Assembly: GCA_050260275.1 (NCBI GenBank)
Contig: JBLNBX010000276.1
Coordinates: 1 to 25,125, forward strand
Length of the DNA stretch: 25,125 nucleotides
Reading direction: 5' to 3'
DNA from: DATMXS01 sp050260275
GTDB taxonomy: Bacteria > Acidobacteriota > Terriglobia > Bryobacterales > Bryobacteraceae
Each line of letters starts with the position of its first letter. Position 1 is the first letter of the stretch. This document shows positions 15,973-23,625 of this stretch, piece by piece. Both the position numbers and the translations under genes were made by a program. Below the pieces are notes generated by a model. It was not told the DNA's origin. It searched no databases and saw nothing but the letters and a program-made list of their open reading frames with translations.

Positions 15973-16012
15973 ATGCCGGGTTTGCCAGTGCTATGCCGGG
16001 TTAGCTAGTGCC
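15973..16012. repeat. 20-base imperfect tandem duplication at purH 3' end
   Basis: Two consecutive 20-base units starting ATGCCGGGTT match at 17 of 20 positions. The second unit contains the purH stop codon and last codons, so the duplication extends from the gene end into the spacer. Confidence 0.6.
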
Positions 16013-17558
16013 GGAAGTGCCGGACGCCGGTGAACACCATCGCCAGGCCCAGGCGGTTCGCGGCGGCTATCACGTCGCTGTCGCGAATCGAGCCGCCCGG
16101 CTGGATCACGGCCGTGACCCCATGTTTCGCCGCTTCCTCGATGCCGTCCGGGAACGGGAAGAACGCGTCAGACGCCAAAACCGTGCCTTCGAGCGGCAGC
16201 ACGGCTTTCATGGCGCCAATTTTGACGGAATCCACGCGGCTCATCTGGCCCGCGCCGATACCCACGGTCTGTCCCTCGCGGGCGTAGACGATGGCGTTTG
16301 ATTTCACGTGCTTCGCCACCGTCCAGCCGAACAGCAGCGCACGCCACTCGGCGTTTGTGGGAGCTCGATCGGTGGCCACCTCAACCTGCGAGGTGTCCAG
16401 TCCGCCCACATCCGGCGTCTGCGCCAGGTAGCCGCCGCTGATGGACTTCACCACCAGCCCGGGATCGCCCGCCTGAACCTTCAGCAACCGGAGGTTCTTC
16501 TTCTTCGTGAGCACGGCCAGCGCCTCGGGCGCATAGCCGGGCGCGGCGATGGCCTCGACGAACGTCTTTGCGATCTCGCTGGCAGTCTCGCCGTCAACGT
16601 CGCGGTTGAACGCGAGAACGCCACCGTAGGCGGAGACCGGGTCGCACTCGAAGGCCTTGCGATAGGCCTCCGCGAGCGTCTCCTGCTCGGCGCAGCCGCA
16701 CGGGTTGGTGTGCTTGATGATGGCTGCGGCAGGCTTGGAGAACTCAGAGGCAAGCTGCCAGGCGGCGTCGAGATCCACCAGGTTGTTATAGGAGAGTTCC
16801 TTGCCGTGCAACTGCTCCGCGGTGGCTATGCCCGCGCCGCCGGACGTATACAGCGCCGCCTGCTGGTGCGGGTTCTCGCCGTAGCGCAGGTCGAGGGCGC
16901 GCTGTGCGTAGATGTCGAGCGCCGGCGGCAGTGCCGTTTTCCGCTCCACCCAGTTCTCCTTTTCGAGATAGATGGTCGCAAGGCGGGCGCTTATGGCGCG
17001 GTCGTAGTCGGCCGTGAGCCGGAAGGCGCGCTTGGCGAGACGCCACCGCGTGGAAAGCGGCAGGTCGCCGTTCCAGGCGCGCATTTCCTCGATGACGCGG
17101 TCGTAGTCGTCGGGCGAGACAACCACGGCGACGTCCTGGAAATTCTTCGCCGCGGCGCGGATCATGGTGGGGCCGCCGATGTCGATGTTCTCCACCAGTT
17201 CCGGCACGGTGGCGTCTTCGCGCGCGGCCACCTTCTCGAAGGCGTACAGGTTAACCACCACCATGTCGATGGGGGCAATGGAGTGCTCCTCGAGCGCCTT
17301 CCGGTGCTCCGGGTTCGAGCGGATGGCCAGAATGCCGCCCGCGACCATCGGGTGCAGCGTCTTCACGCGGCCGTCCATCATTTCCGGGAACCCGGTGAGA
17401 TCGGAAACGTCGCGCACGTGCAGGCCCGCTTCGCGCAGCAGCTTGGCGGTGCCGCCGGTAGAGACCAGTTCGACTCCGAACTGCGCGAGCGCCTTCGCGA
17501 AGTCCGCGATGCCGGTCTTGTCTGTGACGGAGATTAGAGCGCGGCTGATTTTCGGCAT
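16005..17558 (-). CDS. purH: bifunctional AICAR formyltransferase / IMP cyclohydrolase
   Basis: A 517-residue enzyme for the last two steps of IMP synthesis (EC 2.1.2.3 and 3.5.4.10), cytoplasmic. The N-terminal IMP cyclohydrolase (MGS-like) domain shows SVTDKTGI (10-17), STGGTAKLL (33-41), GRVKTLHP (63-70) and NLYAF. The AICAR transformylase domain has RYGENPHQ (225-232), KHTNPCG (282-288, with the catalytic Lys-His pair) and ends TGVRHFRH, the family's usual C-terminus. Length is standard. ATG 17558 opens directly on the conserved MPKISRALISVTDKTG. No Shine-Dalgarno is evident. It is divergent from isocitrate dehydrogenase with 120 bases between the starts, and no other pur gene is present. 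Confidence 0.96.
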   Translation of the reverse strand: MPKISRALISVTDKTGIADFAKALAQFGVELVSTGGTAKLLREAGLHVRDVSDLTGFPEMMDGRVKTLHPMVAGGILAIRSNPEHRKALEEHSIAPIDMVVVNLYAFEKVAAREDATVPELVENIDIGGPTMIRAAAKNFQDVAVVVSPDDYDRVIEEMRAWNGDLPLSTRWRLAKRAFRLTADYDRAISARLATIYLEKENWVERKTALPPALDIYAQRALDLRYGENPHQQAALYTSGGAGIATAEQLHGKELSYNNLVDLDAAWQLASEFSKPAAAIIKHTNPCGCAEQETLAEAYRKAFECDPVSAYGGVLAFNRDVDGETASEIAKTFVEAIAAPGYAPEALAVLTKKKNLRLLKVQAGDPGLVVKSISGGYLAQTPDVGGLDTSQVEVATDRAPTNAEWRALLFGWTVAKHVKSNAIVYAREGQTVGIGAGQMSRVDSVKIGAMKAVLPLEGTVLASDAFFPFPDGIEEAAKHGVTAVIQPGGSIRDSDVIAAANRLGLAMVFTGVRHFRH

Positions 17559-17666
17559 GGATCTTTATTTTGCCAGAACGGAGGGTAGGTTACTTCCAGC
17601 CCGCCGCAGGCTGCGTTTTCAACATGTCACGAGCCGGCCGGAGCTGTTTCTCCATCCGCTTGCATC

Positions 17667-17672
17667 CATAAT
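17667..17672 (+). promoter_or_regulatory. -10-like box just before the isocitrate dehydrogenase GTG
   Basis: CATAAT (5/6 to TATAAT) ends six bases before GTG 17679, with no Shine-Dalgarno between. Transcription would start at about the GTG, consistent with a leaderless message. No clear -35 box. Confidence 0.4.
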
Positions 17673-17678
17673 GGTGTC

Positions 17679-18671
17679 GTGCCCTATCAGGTAACCCTTA
17701 TGCCCGGCGATGGCATCGGGCCCGAGGTCGCCGAGGCGGCCCGCCGCGCCGTCGATGCCACTGGCGTCAAGATCGAGTGGGAATGCGTCCAGTTAAGCGA
17801 CACAGGGGAGATCCCCCGCGAGGTCATCGACTCGCTCGAACGCACGCGCGTTGGGCTCAAGGGCCCCACCACGACTCCGGTCGCAAGCGGGCACGTCAGC
17901 CTCAACGTCCAGCTCCGCAAGAAGCTCGATCTGTTCGCGAACTTCCGGCCCATCCGGAGCTTTCCGGGGATCCGCTCGCGCTACGCGGACGTGTTCATCG
18001 ACATCGTCATGTTCCGCGAGAACACGGAGGATCTCTATGCCGGGCTCGAGCATGAGGTTGTGAAGGACGTCGTAACCAGCCTCAAGGTGATCACCCGCGC
18101 CGCCTCGTCCCGCATCGCGCGTTACGCCTTCGACTGGTCGCGCAGAAATGGCCGGAAGAAGGTCACGGCCATTCACAAGGCCAATATCATGAAGCTCTCC
18201 GACGGCCTGTTCCTGCGCTGCTGCCGCGAGGTCGCGGCCGAGTACCCCGACCTGGAGTACAAGGAACTGATCGTCGACAACGCAGCCATGCAGATGGTGT
18301 TGCGCCCGGAAACCTTCGACGTGCTGCTCATGCCCAACCTGTACGGCGACATTGTCTCCGACCTTGCGGCCGGCCTTGTGGGCGGCCTCGGACTCGTGCC
18401 CGGCGCGAACCTGGGAGAGAAGCACGCCGTCTTCGAGGCCGTGCACGGCAGCGCTCCGGACATCGCGGGCAAGGGCATCGCGAACCCCACCGCGCTCATG
18501 CAGTCCGCCGCGCTGATGCTGAATTACCTGGGAGAGCCGGCCGCGGCAAAACGCCTGCAAGCCGCCATCGAGCTTGTGTACGCCGAAGGCAAGAGCCTCA
18601 CCGCGGACGTGGGCGGCTCGGCCACGACGGCCGCATTCACGGATGCGGTTGTCGCGAAGATCCAGGCGTAG
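17679..18671 (+). CDS. isocitrate dehydrogenase (isocitrate/isopropylmalate family)
   Basis: A 330-residue beta-decarboxylating dehydrogenase. The substrate loop LKGPTTTPVASGHVSLNVQLRKKLDL (in parts, 60-85) and FRENTEDLYAGLEHE (112-126) are of the isocitrate type; isopropylmalate dehydrogenases have a different RExTGG-like loop. Catalytic residues expected in the family are present: K167, D200, D224 and D228, and the cofactor loop HGSAPDIAGKGIANP (256-270). The short length resembles NAD-dependent and homoisocitrate-like enzymes rather than the E. coli NADP enzyme; cofactor choice is inferred, not shown. Oxidation of isocitrate to 2-oxoglutarate in the TCA cycle is the likely role. The start is GTG 17679 (MPYQVTLMPGDGIGPE), without Shine-Dalgarno. 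Divergent from purH. Confidence 0.9.
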   Translation: MPYQVTLMPGDGIGPEVAEAARRAVDATGVKIEWECVQLSDTGEIPREVIDSLERTRVGLKGPTTTPVASGHVSLNVQLRKKLDLFANFRPIRSFPGIRSRYADVFIDIVMFRENTEDLYAGLEHEVVKDVVTSLKVITRAASSRIARYAFDWSRRNGRKKVTAIHKANIMKLSDGLFLRCCREVAAEYPDLEYKELIVDNAAMQMVLRPETFDVLLMPNLYGDIVSDLAAGLVGGLGLVPGANLGEKHAVFEAVHGSAPDIAGKGIANPTALMQSAALMLNYLGEPAAAKRLQAAIELVYAEGKSLTADVGGSATTAAFTDAVVAKIQA

Positions 18672-18703
18672 CGCAGCATCTGACGGCTCCCATCGACCGG
18701 CCA

Positions 18704-18719
18704 GCGGCAGCCCTGCCGC
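18704..18719. terminator. short hairpin between converging genes
   Basis: GCGGCA and TGCCGC pair around GCCC, 32 bases after the isocitrate dehydrogenase stop and in the gap before the converging DUF2905 gene. There is no T-tract; a weak bidirectional end at best. Confidence 0.3.
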
Positions 18720-18783
18720 AATTCCTCGGGCGGTTGCATGGAGATTAACGAACGAGCTTGCGCGTGAAGACGATCAACGCCGG

Positions 18784-18999
18784 CTAGCGGCGGCTGATCA
18801 ACCAGAAGATGAGGCTGAGCACCAGGCTCAGGATGAGGGAGGTCATCAGGGGGAAGTAGAACGTGGTGTGGCGTCCCCTGATGACGATATCGCCGGGCAG
18901 GCGGCCCACCCTGAAGGGGAGCCGCCCGCCCAGAGAAATCAGCACGCCAGCGGCGATCAGAACGATTCCGACGACGATCAGCGTGCGACCAAGCGTCAT
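18784..18999 (-). CDS. DUF2905 family small membrane protein
   Basis: A 71-residue protein with two transmembrane segments (about 4-24 and 48-68) joined by a short hydrophilic loop GGRLPFRVGRLPGDIVIRGR in which RLPGDI is the family hallmark. Function unknown. ATG 18999 overlaps the stop of the xylose-isomerase-like gene as TAATG, so it is translationally coupled to it. The C-terminus ends in basic residues (SRR), consistent with a cytoplasmic tail. Confidence 0.88.
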   Translation of the reverse strand: MTLGRTLIVVGIVLIAAGVLISLGGRLPFRVGRLPGDIVIRGRHTTFYFPLMTSLILSLVLSLIFWLISRR

Positions 19000-20237
19000 T
19001 ACAGGCTGTACACGCGCCCCCGGTGCTGCCCGATGAGGATCTGGAACATCCGGTGCGCTATCAGCTCGTGGAGGCTCAGCAGCTCTTTGTTAGCTTCCAC
19101 CACCGCGTTGACGTCCTGGGTGTTGGTCGCGCCGCCGCCGGCCTTGAGGGCATCCGTGGCTTCCTTGATGATCGGGTCCGCGGCAACCTCGCCCGCCATC
19201 TCCCACAGCGTGATGAACCGGTCGACCGCAGTCGGGAAGCTGACGTTGAACACGCCCCAGTTGCTCGTGGTGCGCGGCGGCTTGAAGTCCAGGTTGAACG
19301 GCCCGTTGAAGTTGTAGGCGCGCAGCAGAACCAGGACGTTCAGCCAGTCGAGCGGGTTCACCAGCCCGACCGCGATGTCAACGTCGTGCTTCAGGCGGTA
19401 GCCGTCGTTGATGTCGAAGTGCCACAGCTTGCCGAGCAGGAGGGCCCTCGCCAGCGCGGCTCTCGGAGCGACGCCCCACATCAGCTCGTGCAGGTACTCG
19501 GGGTTGAGGCCCACCATCTCGGGGTGCTCGAGCAGCCCGGAATTGATGAAAGCCAGCATCGCGTCCGAGGTGGGCAGCAGGATTTCCGCCGCGGGCTCGA
19601 ACGGCTTGGCCTCGAGGCAGTGCTTCATCGTCGGGCGGTTACGCTTCTGGGCTTCCTCGATGTCGGCGGCGCAGGCTGCGTTCAGGCCATCGGCAAACCA
19701 CTTCAGCGTCTGGACCTCATCAATCGCGCCCTGCACCTGGTAACCCAGCGTGCCCGGCCAGTACACGACATAGGACGCGCCCAGCTCGTGGCCGATCCGG
19801 ACCGTGTTCTGCAGCCTGTAGGCCGCGTACGCCCGGACCTCCGGAGCCTCGGCCGCCGCACTCGCTGCGAACACGGCGTGATGGAACGTCTCTGTGGTGA
19901 CCATCGAGCACTTGACGCCGTTCTCGTTGAGCGCCTTCTTGATGCCCGCGACGATCTCCCACTGCTTGTCCGTTCCGATGGCCTCCGTGGGGATGACGTC
20001 GGTGTCGTGAGTTACCCAGTAGCCGATACCTATCTCGGCCCACTTGCGGATAATTTCCTCATACCCGACCGGCTCACGCGTCGGGGCGTGGAAAATAGCT
20101 TGGCCTTCGTAGGCGGCAGCCCACTGAGGACCGGAGATGAAGAACTTACGGCGAACTTCAGGACTGTAGGACCCGCCGCAGGAGTCCATGAGGCGTTTAA
20201 CAAGCGCCTGCTGCTGGTTGGCGGCAACTGGTTTCAT
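18999..20237 (-). CDS. xylose isomerase-like sugar isomerase (TIM barrel)
   Basis: A 412-residue protein aligned by eye with actinobacterial D-xylose isomerase. All catalytic and metal ligands have counterparts: THDTD with H77 and D80, F118 in TTETFHHAVF, W160, E209 and K211 in LEAKPFEP, E247 and H250 in GLNPEYLHELMW, D275, D285 and D287 in WHFDINDGYRLKHDVDI, and D317 in LDFKPPRT. Aldose-ketose isomerisation in the cytoplasm is therefore likely; xylose is the first guess but another sugar is possible. Sequence outside these blocks is diverged, including an N-terminal lead (1-45) and an altered WPGTLGYQ segment where xylose isomerases have a GGREG loop. ATG 20237 is preceded by GGAGAA about ten bases upstream. 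It lies 24 bases after the membrane-protein gene; no xylulokinase gene is present. Confidence 0.8.
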   Translation of the reverse strand: MKPVAANQQQALVKRLMDSCGGSYSPEVRRKFFISGPQWAAAYEGQAIFHAPTREPVGYEEIIRKWAEIGIGYWVTHDTDVIPTEAIGTDKQWEIVAGIKKALNENGVKCSMVTTETFHHAVFAASAAAEAPEVRAYAAYRLQNTVRIGHELGASYVVYWPGTLGYQVQGAIDEVQTLKWFADGLNAACAADIEEAQKRNRPTMKHCLEAKPFEPAAEILLPTSDAMLAFINSGLLEHPEMVGLNPEYLHELMWGVAPRAALARALLLGKLWHFDINDGYRLKHDVDIAVGLVNPLDWLNVLVLLRAYNFNGPFNLDFKPPRTTSNWGVFNVSFPTAVDRFITLWEMAGEVAADPIIKEATDALKAGGGATNTQDVNAVVEANKELLSLHELIAHRMFQILIGQHRGRVYSL

Positions 20238-20261
20238 TAGTGTATGGTTCTCCGTCTGCCA

Positions 20262-22652
20262 TCATAATGCAGCGCGCACCTGCGGCGGTTCGGCTTCCAC
20301 CGGCGCTTCGCGGGGCGCGCTCAATCGAACCGGCCAGAGGGCCAACAAATACATTAGTCCACCGGCCAGCAGAGTTTCCCTCAGGCCGAGGTAAATTGCC
20401 AGGACCACGGCCAATACCGAACCCAGAACGCTCGCCGCCGCGTTGAGCGACCACGCCCAACGTACCGACGGCTTGTGCTCCTTCTCGAGCCTCCGCAGAC
20501 CCGTGGGGAACGGAATGCCCATCAGGAATCCCGCCGGCGCGATGATCAGCACCGACGCGGCGAGCTTCGACCACATAGGCAGCCCTATCCCGGCGCTCAG
20601 GAGAGCCGCGACCGCGAATGCGAGCGCCGCTATCAGCACCGCCACGCCCGCAAGCACCGCCTGAAGCCTGGCGTGGCAATCGTTCACAATGCGCTGGCTC
20701 GCGTAGCTGCCCACGCCGCTCGATATGAGCATCGAGAAGATGATGCCCGTGAGGGCGTAAGTGGGGTGGCCGAGGAAGAGCACGAACTTCTGCACCAACG
20801 CCACCTGGATCAGCACGTATCCCGTGCCAATCAAGATGAAGTACCAGAGGAAGCGCAGCGTCCGCCGATCCTGCGGCAGCCGGCTCCCCAGCACCAGCCT
20901 GGGCAGAACCAGCATCACCGCGGTTGCCACGATGCTGATCAGCAGGAGTCCGAACAGCAGCGGCACTGCGCGGTTTATGTTGTAGTCGGCGCTCAGCCGG
21001 GATGCCTTCGTGAGGAAGTTCCAGATATCGCGCGGCTGCACCGTATAGAAGAAGAACGGCCGGTTGTCCCACACGGGCGAGATATCGTAGTGATACTCGC
21101 GGGCGAAGCGCTGGGGGTCGCGGCTCTCGAGAAACTCCGTGAACGCGTTCCTGATGCCCGCGCCGGGCGCGTACAGCAGCCGCATGCGGCCTTGGTCCAC
21201 TGCGCTCTTGAGGCGTTCGAGGTCCTCAGCGGCGAGCGGGCTGCGCGAGATGATCACCGTGTCGGCGTTGCCCCAGGCCGCGAGTTGCGTTTCCGTGCCC
21301 TCGCGAACCACGATCACGTGCTTCCATGCCTCGGGCTCTCCCAGACCGGCCAGCGCCTCGCGCGCGAGCGAGAGCAGCCGCAGCGATTCGCGCGGAGGCT
21401 CCAGGCCCCAGCGCGTAAATACCAGTATGCCGTTCGGCGTCAGGTGCGACAGGTATTCCCTGAACGCCTCCACTGTGTAGAGATTGTTCTCGGATAGCGC
21501 GAACGCCCCGGCTGCCGTGGCCGCCCAGGTATCCACCAGCGTCGCCTGGATCACGTCGTAGCGCTCCCGGGAGCCGCGCACGAAACCGCGCCCATCCTCG
21601 ACGACGATGCGAACCTCGGGCCGGTGGAACAGGCCGTTGCTGAGGTTGCTGAACTCGCCGCGCATGATCGTATTGGCGATGATGGGGTTGATCTCGACTC
21701 CCGTCACGTCGCGGCTGCCCGAGGCAAGCGCGCGCGCAACATCCCATCCGCCGCCCGCCCCGATGATGAGCGCCTTTGCGCCAGGCCGCAGGACGTATGG
21801 CAGCCCCGGCCCCATCGAGAGCAGTTCGCAGCGCTGCTCGTCGGTAAGGCGCGCGAAATCGTATGCCGGAATGCCGGTGGCGGCGTCCGCGTCGATTACG
21901 ATGTTCGGCTTGCCGTAGGGGTCTTTGCCGAGCGCAACGCGCGAGAAACTGTTCCAGCGGACGAAGCGTTCGCTCGTCAGCTCTTGTCCCTTGGCGTACC
22001 GGACGTCGATGACGCGTGTGTTGGCGTTCACGGCGACAAGCGCTGCGAGAGCCGCCGTCAGCGCTGCAGCCGCGTACCCTTTCCGGCGGTCGCCCGACAC
22101 CAGGAACCACACCACTGACGAGGCTGCGAACAGTGCGCCCGCCGCGAGCACGGCATTGGGTCCGCCTAACCGGTTCAGCAGCGGCACCAGCACCGCACAT
22201 CCGGCGGCGGCGCCGGCAAGGTCGGCAAAGTAGACGCGGTTCACGCGTTCTATGGTCTCGGCGATGGCGAGCGAAAGTATCGTGCCCGAGCCGATGAACG
22301 GCAGCGCGCTTGCGAAGTAGACCATCGCCAGCGTGCCGTACCCCGGCTCGCCTCGGATCGATAGCAGGAAGGCAACGGCCGCAAGAACCAGCAGCGCATT
22401 CAACGCCGACAGCCATCCCAGCTTTGAGAACAGCGCCGCGCGCCAGCGTCCGAGGGCGTACGACAGCACGCCTCCCGCGCCCAGGCCGAAAAGCGCGATG
22501 GAGATGGCCAGGAACGCGAAATGGTAGTAGAAGATGACCGAGAAGATTCGCGTGAGAGCAAGCTCGACGATGAGCGTTGCCAGGGCGGCCAGGCCGACGC
22601 CGAAGTAAACCCCCGTCCACGCCCGCGGCCGTGAGTGAAGAAGCGCTACCAA
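20262..22652 (-). CDS. fused multi-pass membrane / spermidine-synthase-like protein
   Basis: A 796-residue protein. Residues 14 to about 215 form a first membrane block of several helices; about 230-545 is a Rossmann domain of the spermidine-synthase type with IGAGGGWDVARA (297-308), GVEINP (318-323) and VEDGRGF (351-357); a second membrane block with about six helices runs from 563 to 780. This architecture is annotated as fused MFS/spermidine synthase and is frequent in Acidobacteria and Planctomycetes; function unknown. The usual aminopropyltransferase signature (a D-S/T-x-D-P-type loop) is replaced by TLVDTWAATAAG (371-382), so polyamine synthesis is doubtful. The start is TTG 22652: an in-frame TAA lies four codons upstream and no ATG or GTG follows before the first helix. 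Followed by the xylose-isomerase-like gene. Confidence 0.82.
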   Translation of the reverse strand: MVALLHSRPRAWTGVYFGVGLAALATLIVELALTRIFSVIFYYHFAFLAISIALFGLGAGGVLSYALGRWRAALFSKLGWLSALNALLVLAAVAFLLSIRGEPGYGTLAMVYFASALPFIGSGTILSLAIAETIERVNRVYFADLAGAAAGCAVLVPLLNRLGGPNAVLAAGALFAASSVVWFLVSGDRRKGYAAAALTAALAALVAVNANTRVIDVRYAKGQELTSERFVRWNSFSRVALGKDPYGKPNIVIDADAATGIPAYDFARLTDEQRCELLSMGPGLPYVLRPGAKALIIGAGGGWDVARALASGSRDVTGVEINPIIANTIMRGEFSNLSNGLFHRPEVRIVVEDGRGFVRGSRERYDVIQATLVDTWAATAAGAFALSENNLYTVEAFREYLSHLTPNGILVFTRWGLEPPRESLRLLSLAREALAGLGEPEAWKHVIVVREGTETQLAAWGNADTVIISRSPLAAEDLERLKSAVDQGRMRLLYAPGAGIRNAFTEFLESRDPQRFAREYHYDISPVWDNRPFFFYTVQPRDIWNFLTKASRLSADYNINRAVPLLFGLLLISIVATAVMLVLPRLVLGSRLPQDRRTLRFLWYFILIGTGYVLIQVALVQKFVLFLGHPTYALTGIIFSMLISSGVGSYASQRIVNDCHARLQAVLAGVAVLIAALAFAVAALLSAGIGLPMWSKLAASVLIIAPAGFLMGIPFPTGLRRLEKEHKPSVRWAWSLNAAASVLGSVLAVVLAIYLGLRETLLAGGLMYLLALWPVRLSAPREAPVEAEPPQVRAAL

Positions 22653-22657
22653 GATCC

Positions 22658-22664
22658 TATGTTA
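22658..22664. promoter_or_regulatory. shared heptamer able to act as -10 in both directions
   Basis: TATGTTA reads TATGTT (22658-22663) on the plus strand and TAACAT (22664-22659) on the minus strand; both fit TANNNT. The minus box ends six bases before TTG 22652 and the plus box ends 15 bases before ATG 22679. The only AT-rich patch in the 26-base gap between the divergent genes. Confidence 0.45.
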
Positions 22665-22678
22665 AGCTACGTGCGGCG

Positions 22679-23167
22679 ATGTCCGACTCCGCCGCAGACT
22701 TCATCCGCCGCGAACGCATCACCGATGCGCTGCTCGAGTTCGAGCGCCGCATCCGCGAGCGCGTCTTACCGCTCGACCGGGCTGAATGCTGGGATGTTCT
22801 CTTCAACCGCCTTCCTTCCCACGGCATTGATCCGCCGGGGGAAGTGGTGAGCGCTCCGGCGTTGTCATATGAGACGCGAGAAGGAGTGGCGATGTTGCGG
22901 GTGCAGGACGGCGCGGGCGAAAACCATGCCTGCGTCGGCTGCGACCTGTTCGGCCGAAGCCATTGCGGGGGCGGCCTGGTTTTTATTTACTACGCTTTGC
23001 GCGAGGCGGGAATTGCCGATCCGCTGTCCTTGATGGCCGTCGAGATCGAGCCAGGGGTCTACATGCCCGATTGGGAGCTGATGTCGGACAACAGCCGCGA
23101 GATCGCTCGGGGCCTCCGCGAGTACTTCGAGGCGCACCTGAACGCCGTCAGCGACCGCCCGGATTGA
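22679..23167 (+). CDS. hypothetical protein with Cys/His cluster
   Basis: A 162-residue soluble protein that I do not recognise. It starts at ATG 22679 (MSDSAADFIRRERIT), next to the divergent promoter; an open frame reaching back to 22577 would overlap the opposite gene and is disfavoured. Two amphipathic regions (about 9-35 and 138-155) flank a central block with HACVGCDLFGRSHCGGG, about residues 81-97: three cysteines and two histidines in 16 residues, suggesting metal or FeS binding or a redox role. No signal peptide or membrane helix. Codon use matches the neighbours. Function cannot be assigned. Confidence 0.75.
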   Translation: MSDSAADFIRRERITDALLEFERRIRERVLPLDRAECWDVLFNRLPSHGIDPPGEVVSAPALSYETREGVAMLRVQDGAGENHACVGCDLFGRSHCGGGLVFIYYALREAGIADPLSLMAVEIEPGVYMPDWELMSDNSREIARGLREYFEAHLNAVSDRPD

Positions 23168-23215
23168 ACCGGCCGCGGGCCTGGGCTCGCGCCCGCGCGG
23201 AGCTTCCGTCCGCCC

Positions 23216-23569
23216 CTACGGCGCTCTTTCTGATCGCGGCTCGCTCCGCTTCACCTGCACCCGCCTCCGGCCCTTCTTCAGGTTCGACGAAGCCTTGGCG
23301 CGGGCGGCCTCGCTGATCGCAATCCTGTTGACCACCTTTATTGCGCCGGCGAGCTTGGCCAGCCGCGTCGCCGTGCCCTTGCGCTGGATAACGTCCGTTT
23401 TGCCTTCCAGATACGCGACACCGCCCTGAACGCGCACAGTAAACTTGTCCTCCGCGATCTTCGATTTCGCGAAGCGCGCCAGGATGGCCGCTTCGAGATC
23501 GCGGTCTGCCTGCTGCTGCGTCTGCGGCGGCGGCGCGATCATCGCCGCGGCGAGCATGATGGCGAGCAT
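23216..23569 (-). CDS. BON-domain exported protein
   Basis: A 117-residue protein with a short hydrophobic N-terminus (MLAIMLAAAMIAPPP) that could be an export signal, followed by one BON domain (about 22-90): DLEAAILARFAKSKI, then FTVRVQGGVAYLEGKTD and a final KVVNRIAIS. BON domains bind membranes or phospholipid in periplasmic proteins of the OsmY type. A basic tail (NLKKGRRRVQVKRSEPRSER in parts) ends the protein. Start is either ATG 23569 or TTG 23575: GGGAGG lies 11 bases before the ATG and five before the TTG, so the TTG is a serious alternative adding two residues. Divergent from the Gfo/Idh/MocA gene. Confidence 0.8.
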   Translation of the reverse strand: MLAIMLAAAMIAPPPQTQQQADRDLEAAILARFAKSKIAEDKFTVRVQGGVAYLEGKTDVIQRKGTATRLAKLAGAIKVVNRIAISEAARAKASSNLKKGRRRVQVKRSEPRSERAP

Positions 23570-23610
23570 GGGCAAATTTGCCTCCCAAACAATAGTGGGC
23601 GGCGGAGCGC

Positions 23611-23616
23611 TATAAT
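23611..23616 (+). promoter_or_regulatory. perfect TATAAT -10 box nine bases before ATG
   Basis: TATAAT at 23611-23616 and ATG at 23626 leave nine bases, so a start 7-8 bases past the box yields a leader of about two bases. There is no Shine-Dalgarno. No recognisable -35 or extended -10 is present. Confidence 0.5.
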
Positions 23617-23625
23617 CCCGATGAA

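Larger units (their letters stand above)
15361..16004. other. 644-base non-coding repeat island between purH and gltX
   Basis: No coding frame looks real on either strand. The stretch contains two copies of a composite repeat (15485-15597, 15700-15819), two adjacent palindromes between them (15640-15674) and part of a 20-base tandem repeat at the purH end. The gltX promoter must lie near 15361-15400. The remaining parts (about 15820-15970) show nothing I can name. Confidence 0.75.

Noticed and set aside
16308..17537. Long plus-strand frame opposite purH
   Set aside because: purH is unmistakable on the other strand; the frame has no recognisable domain and shadow-like composition.
19023..21497. 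Long plus-strand frames opposite the isomerase and the membrane protein (19023-20240, 20475-21497)
   Set aside because: Antisense to conserved genes; biased composition without motifs.
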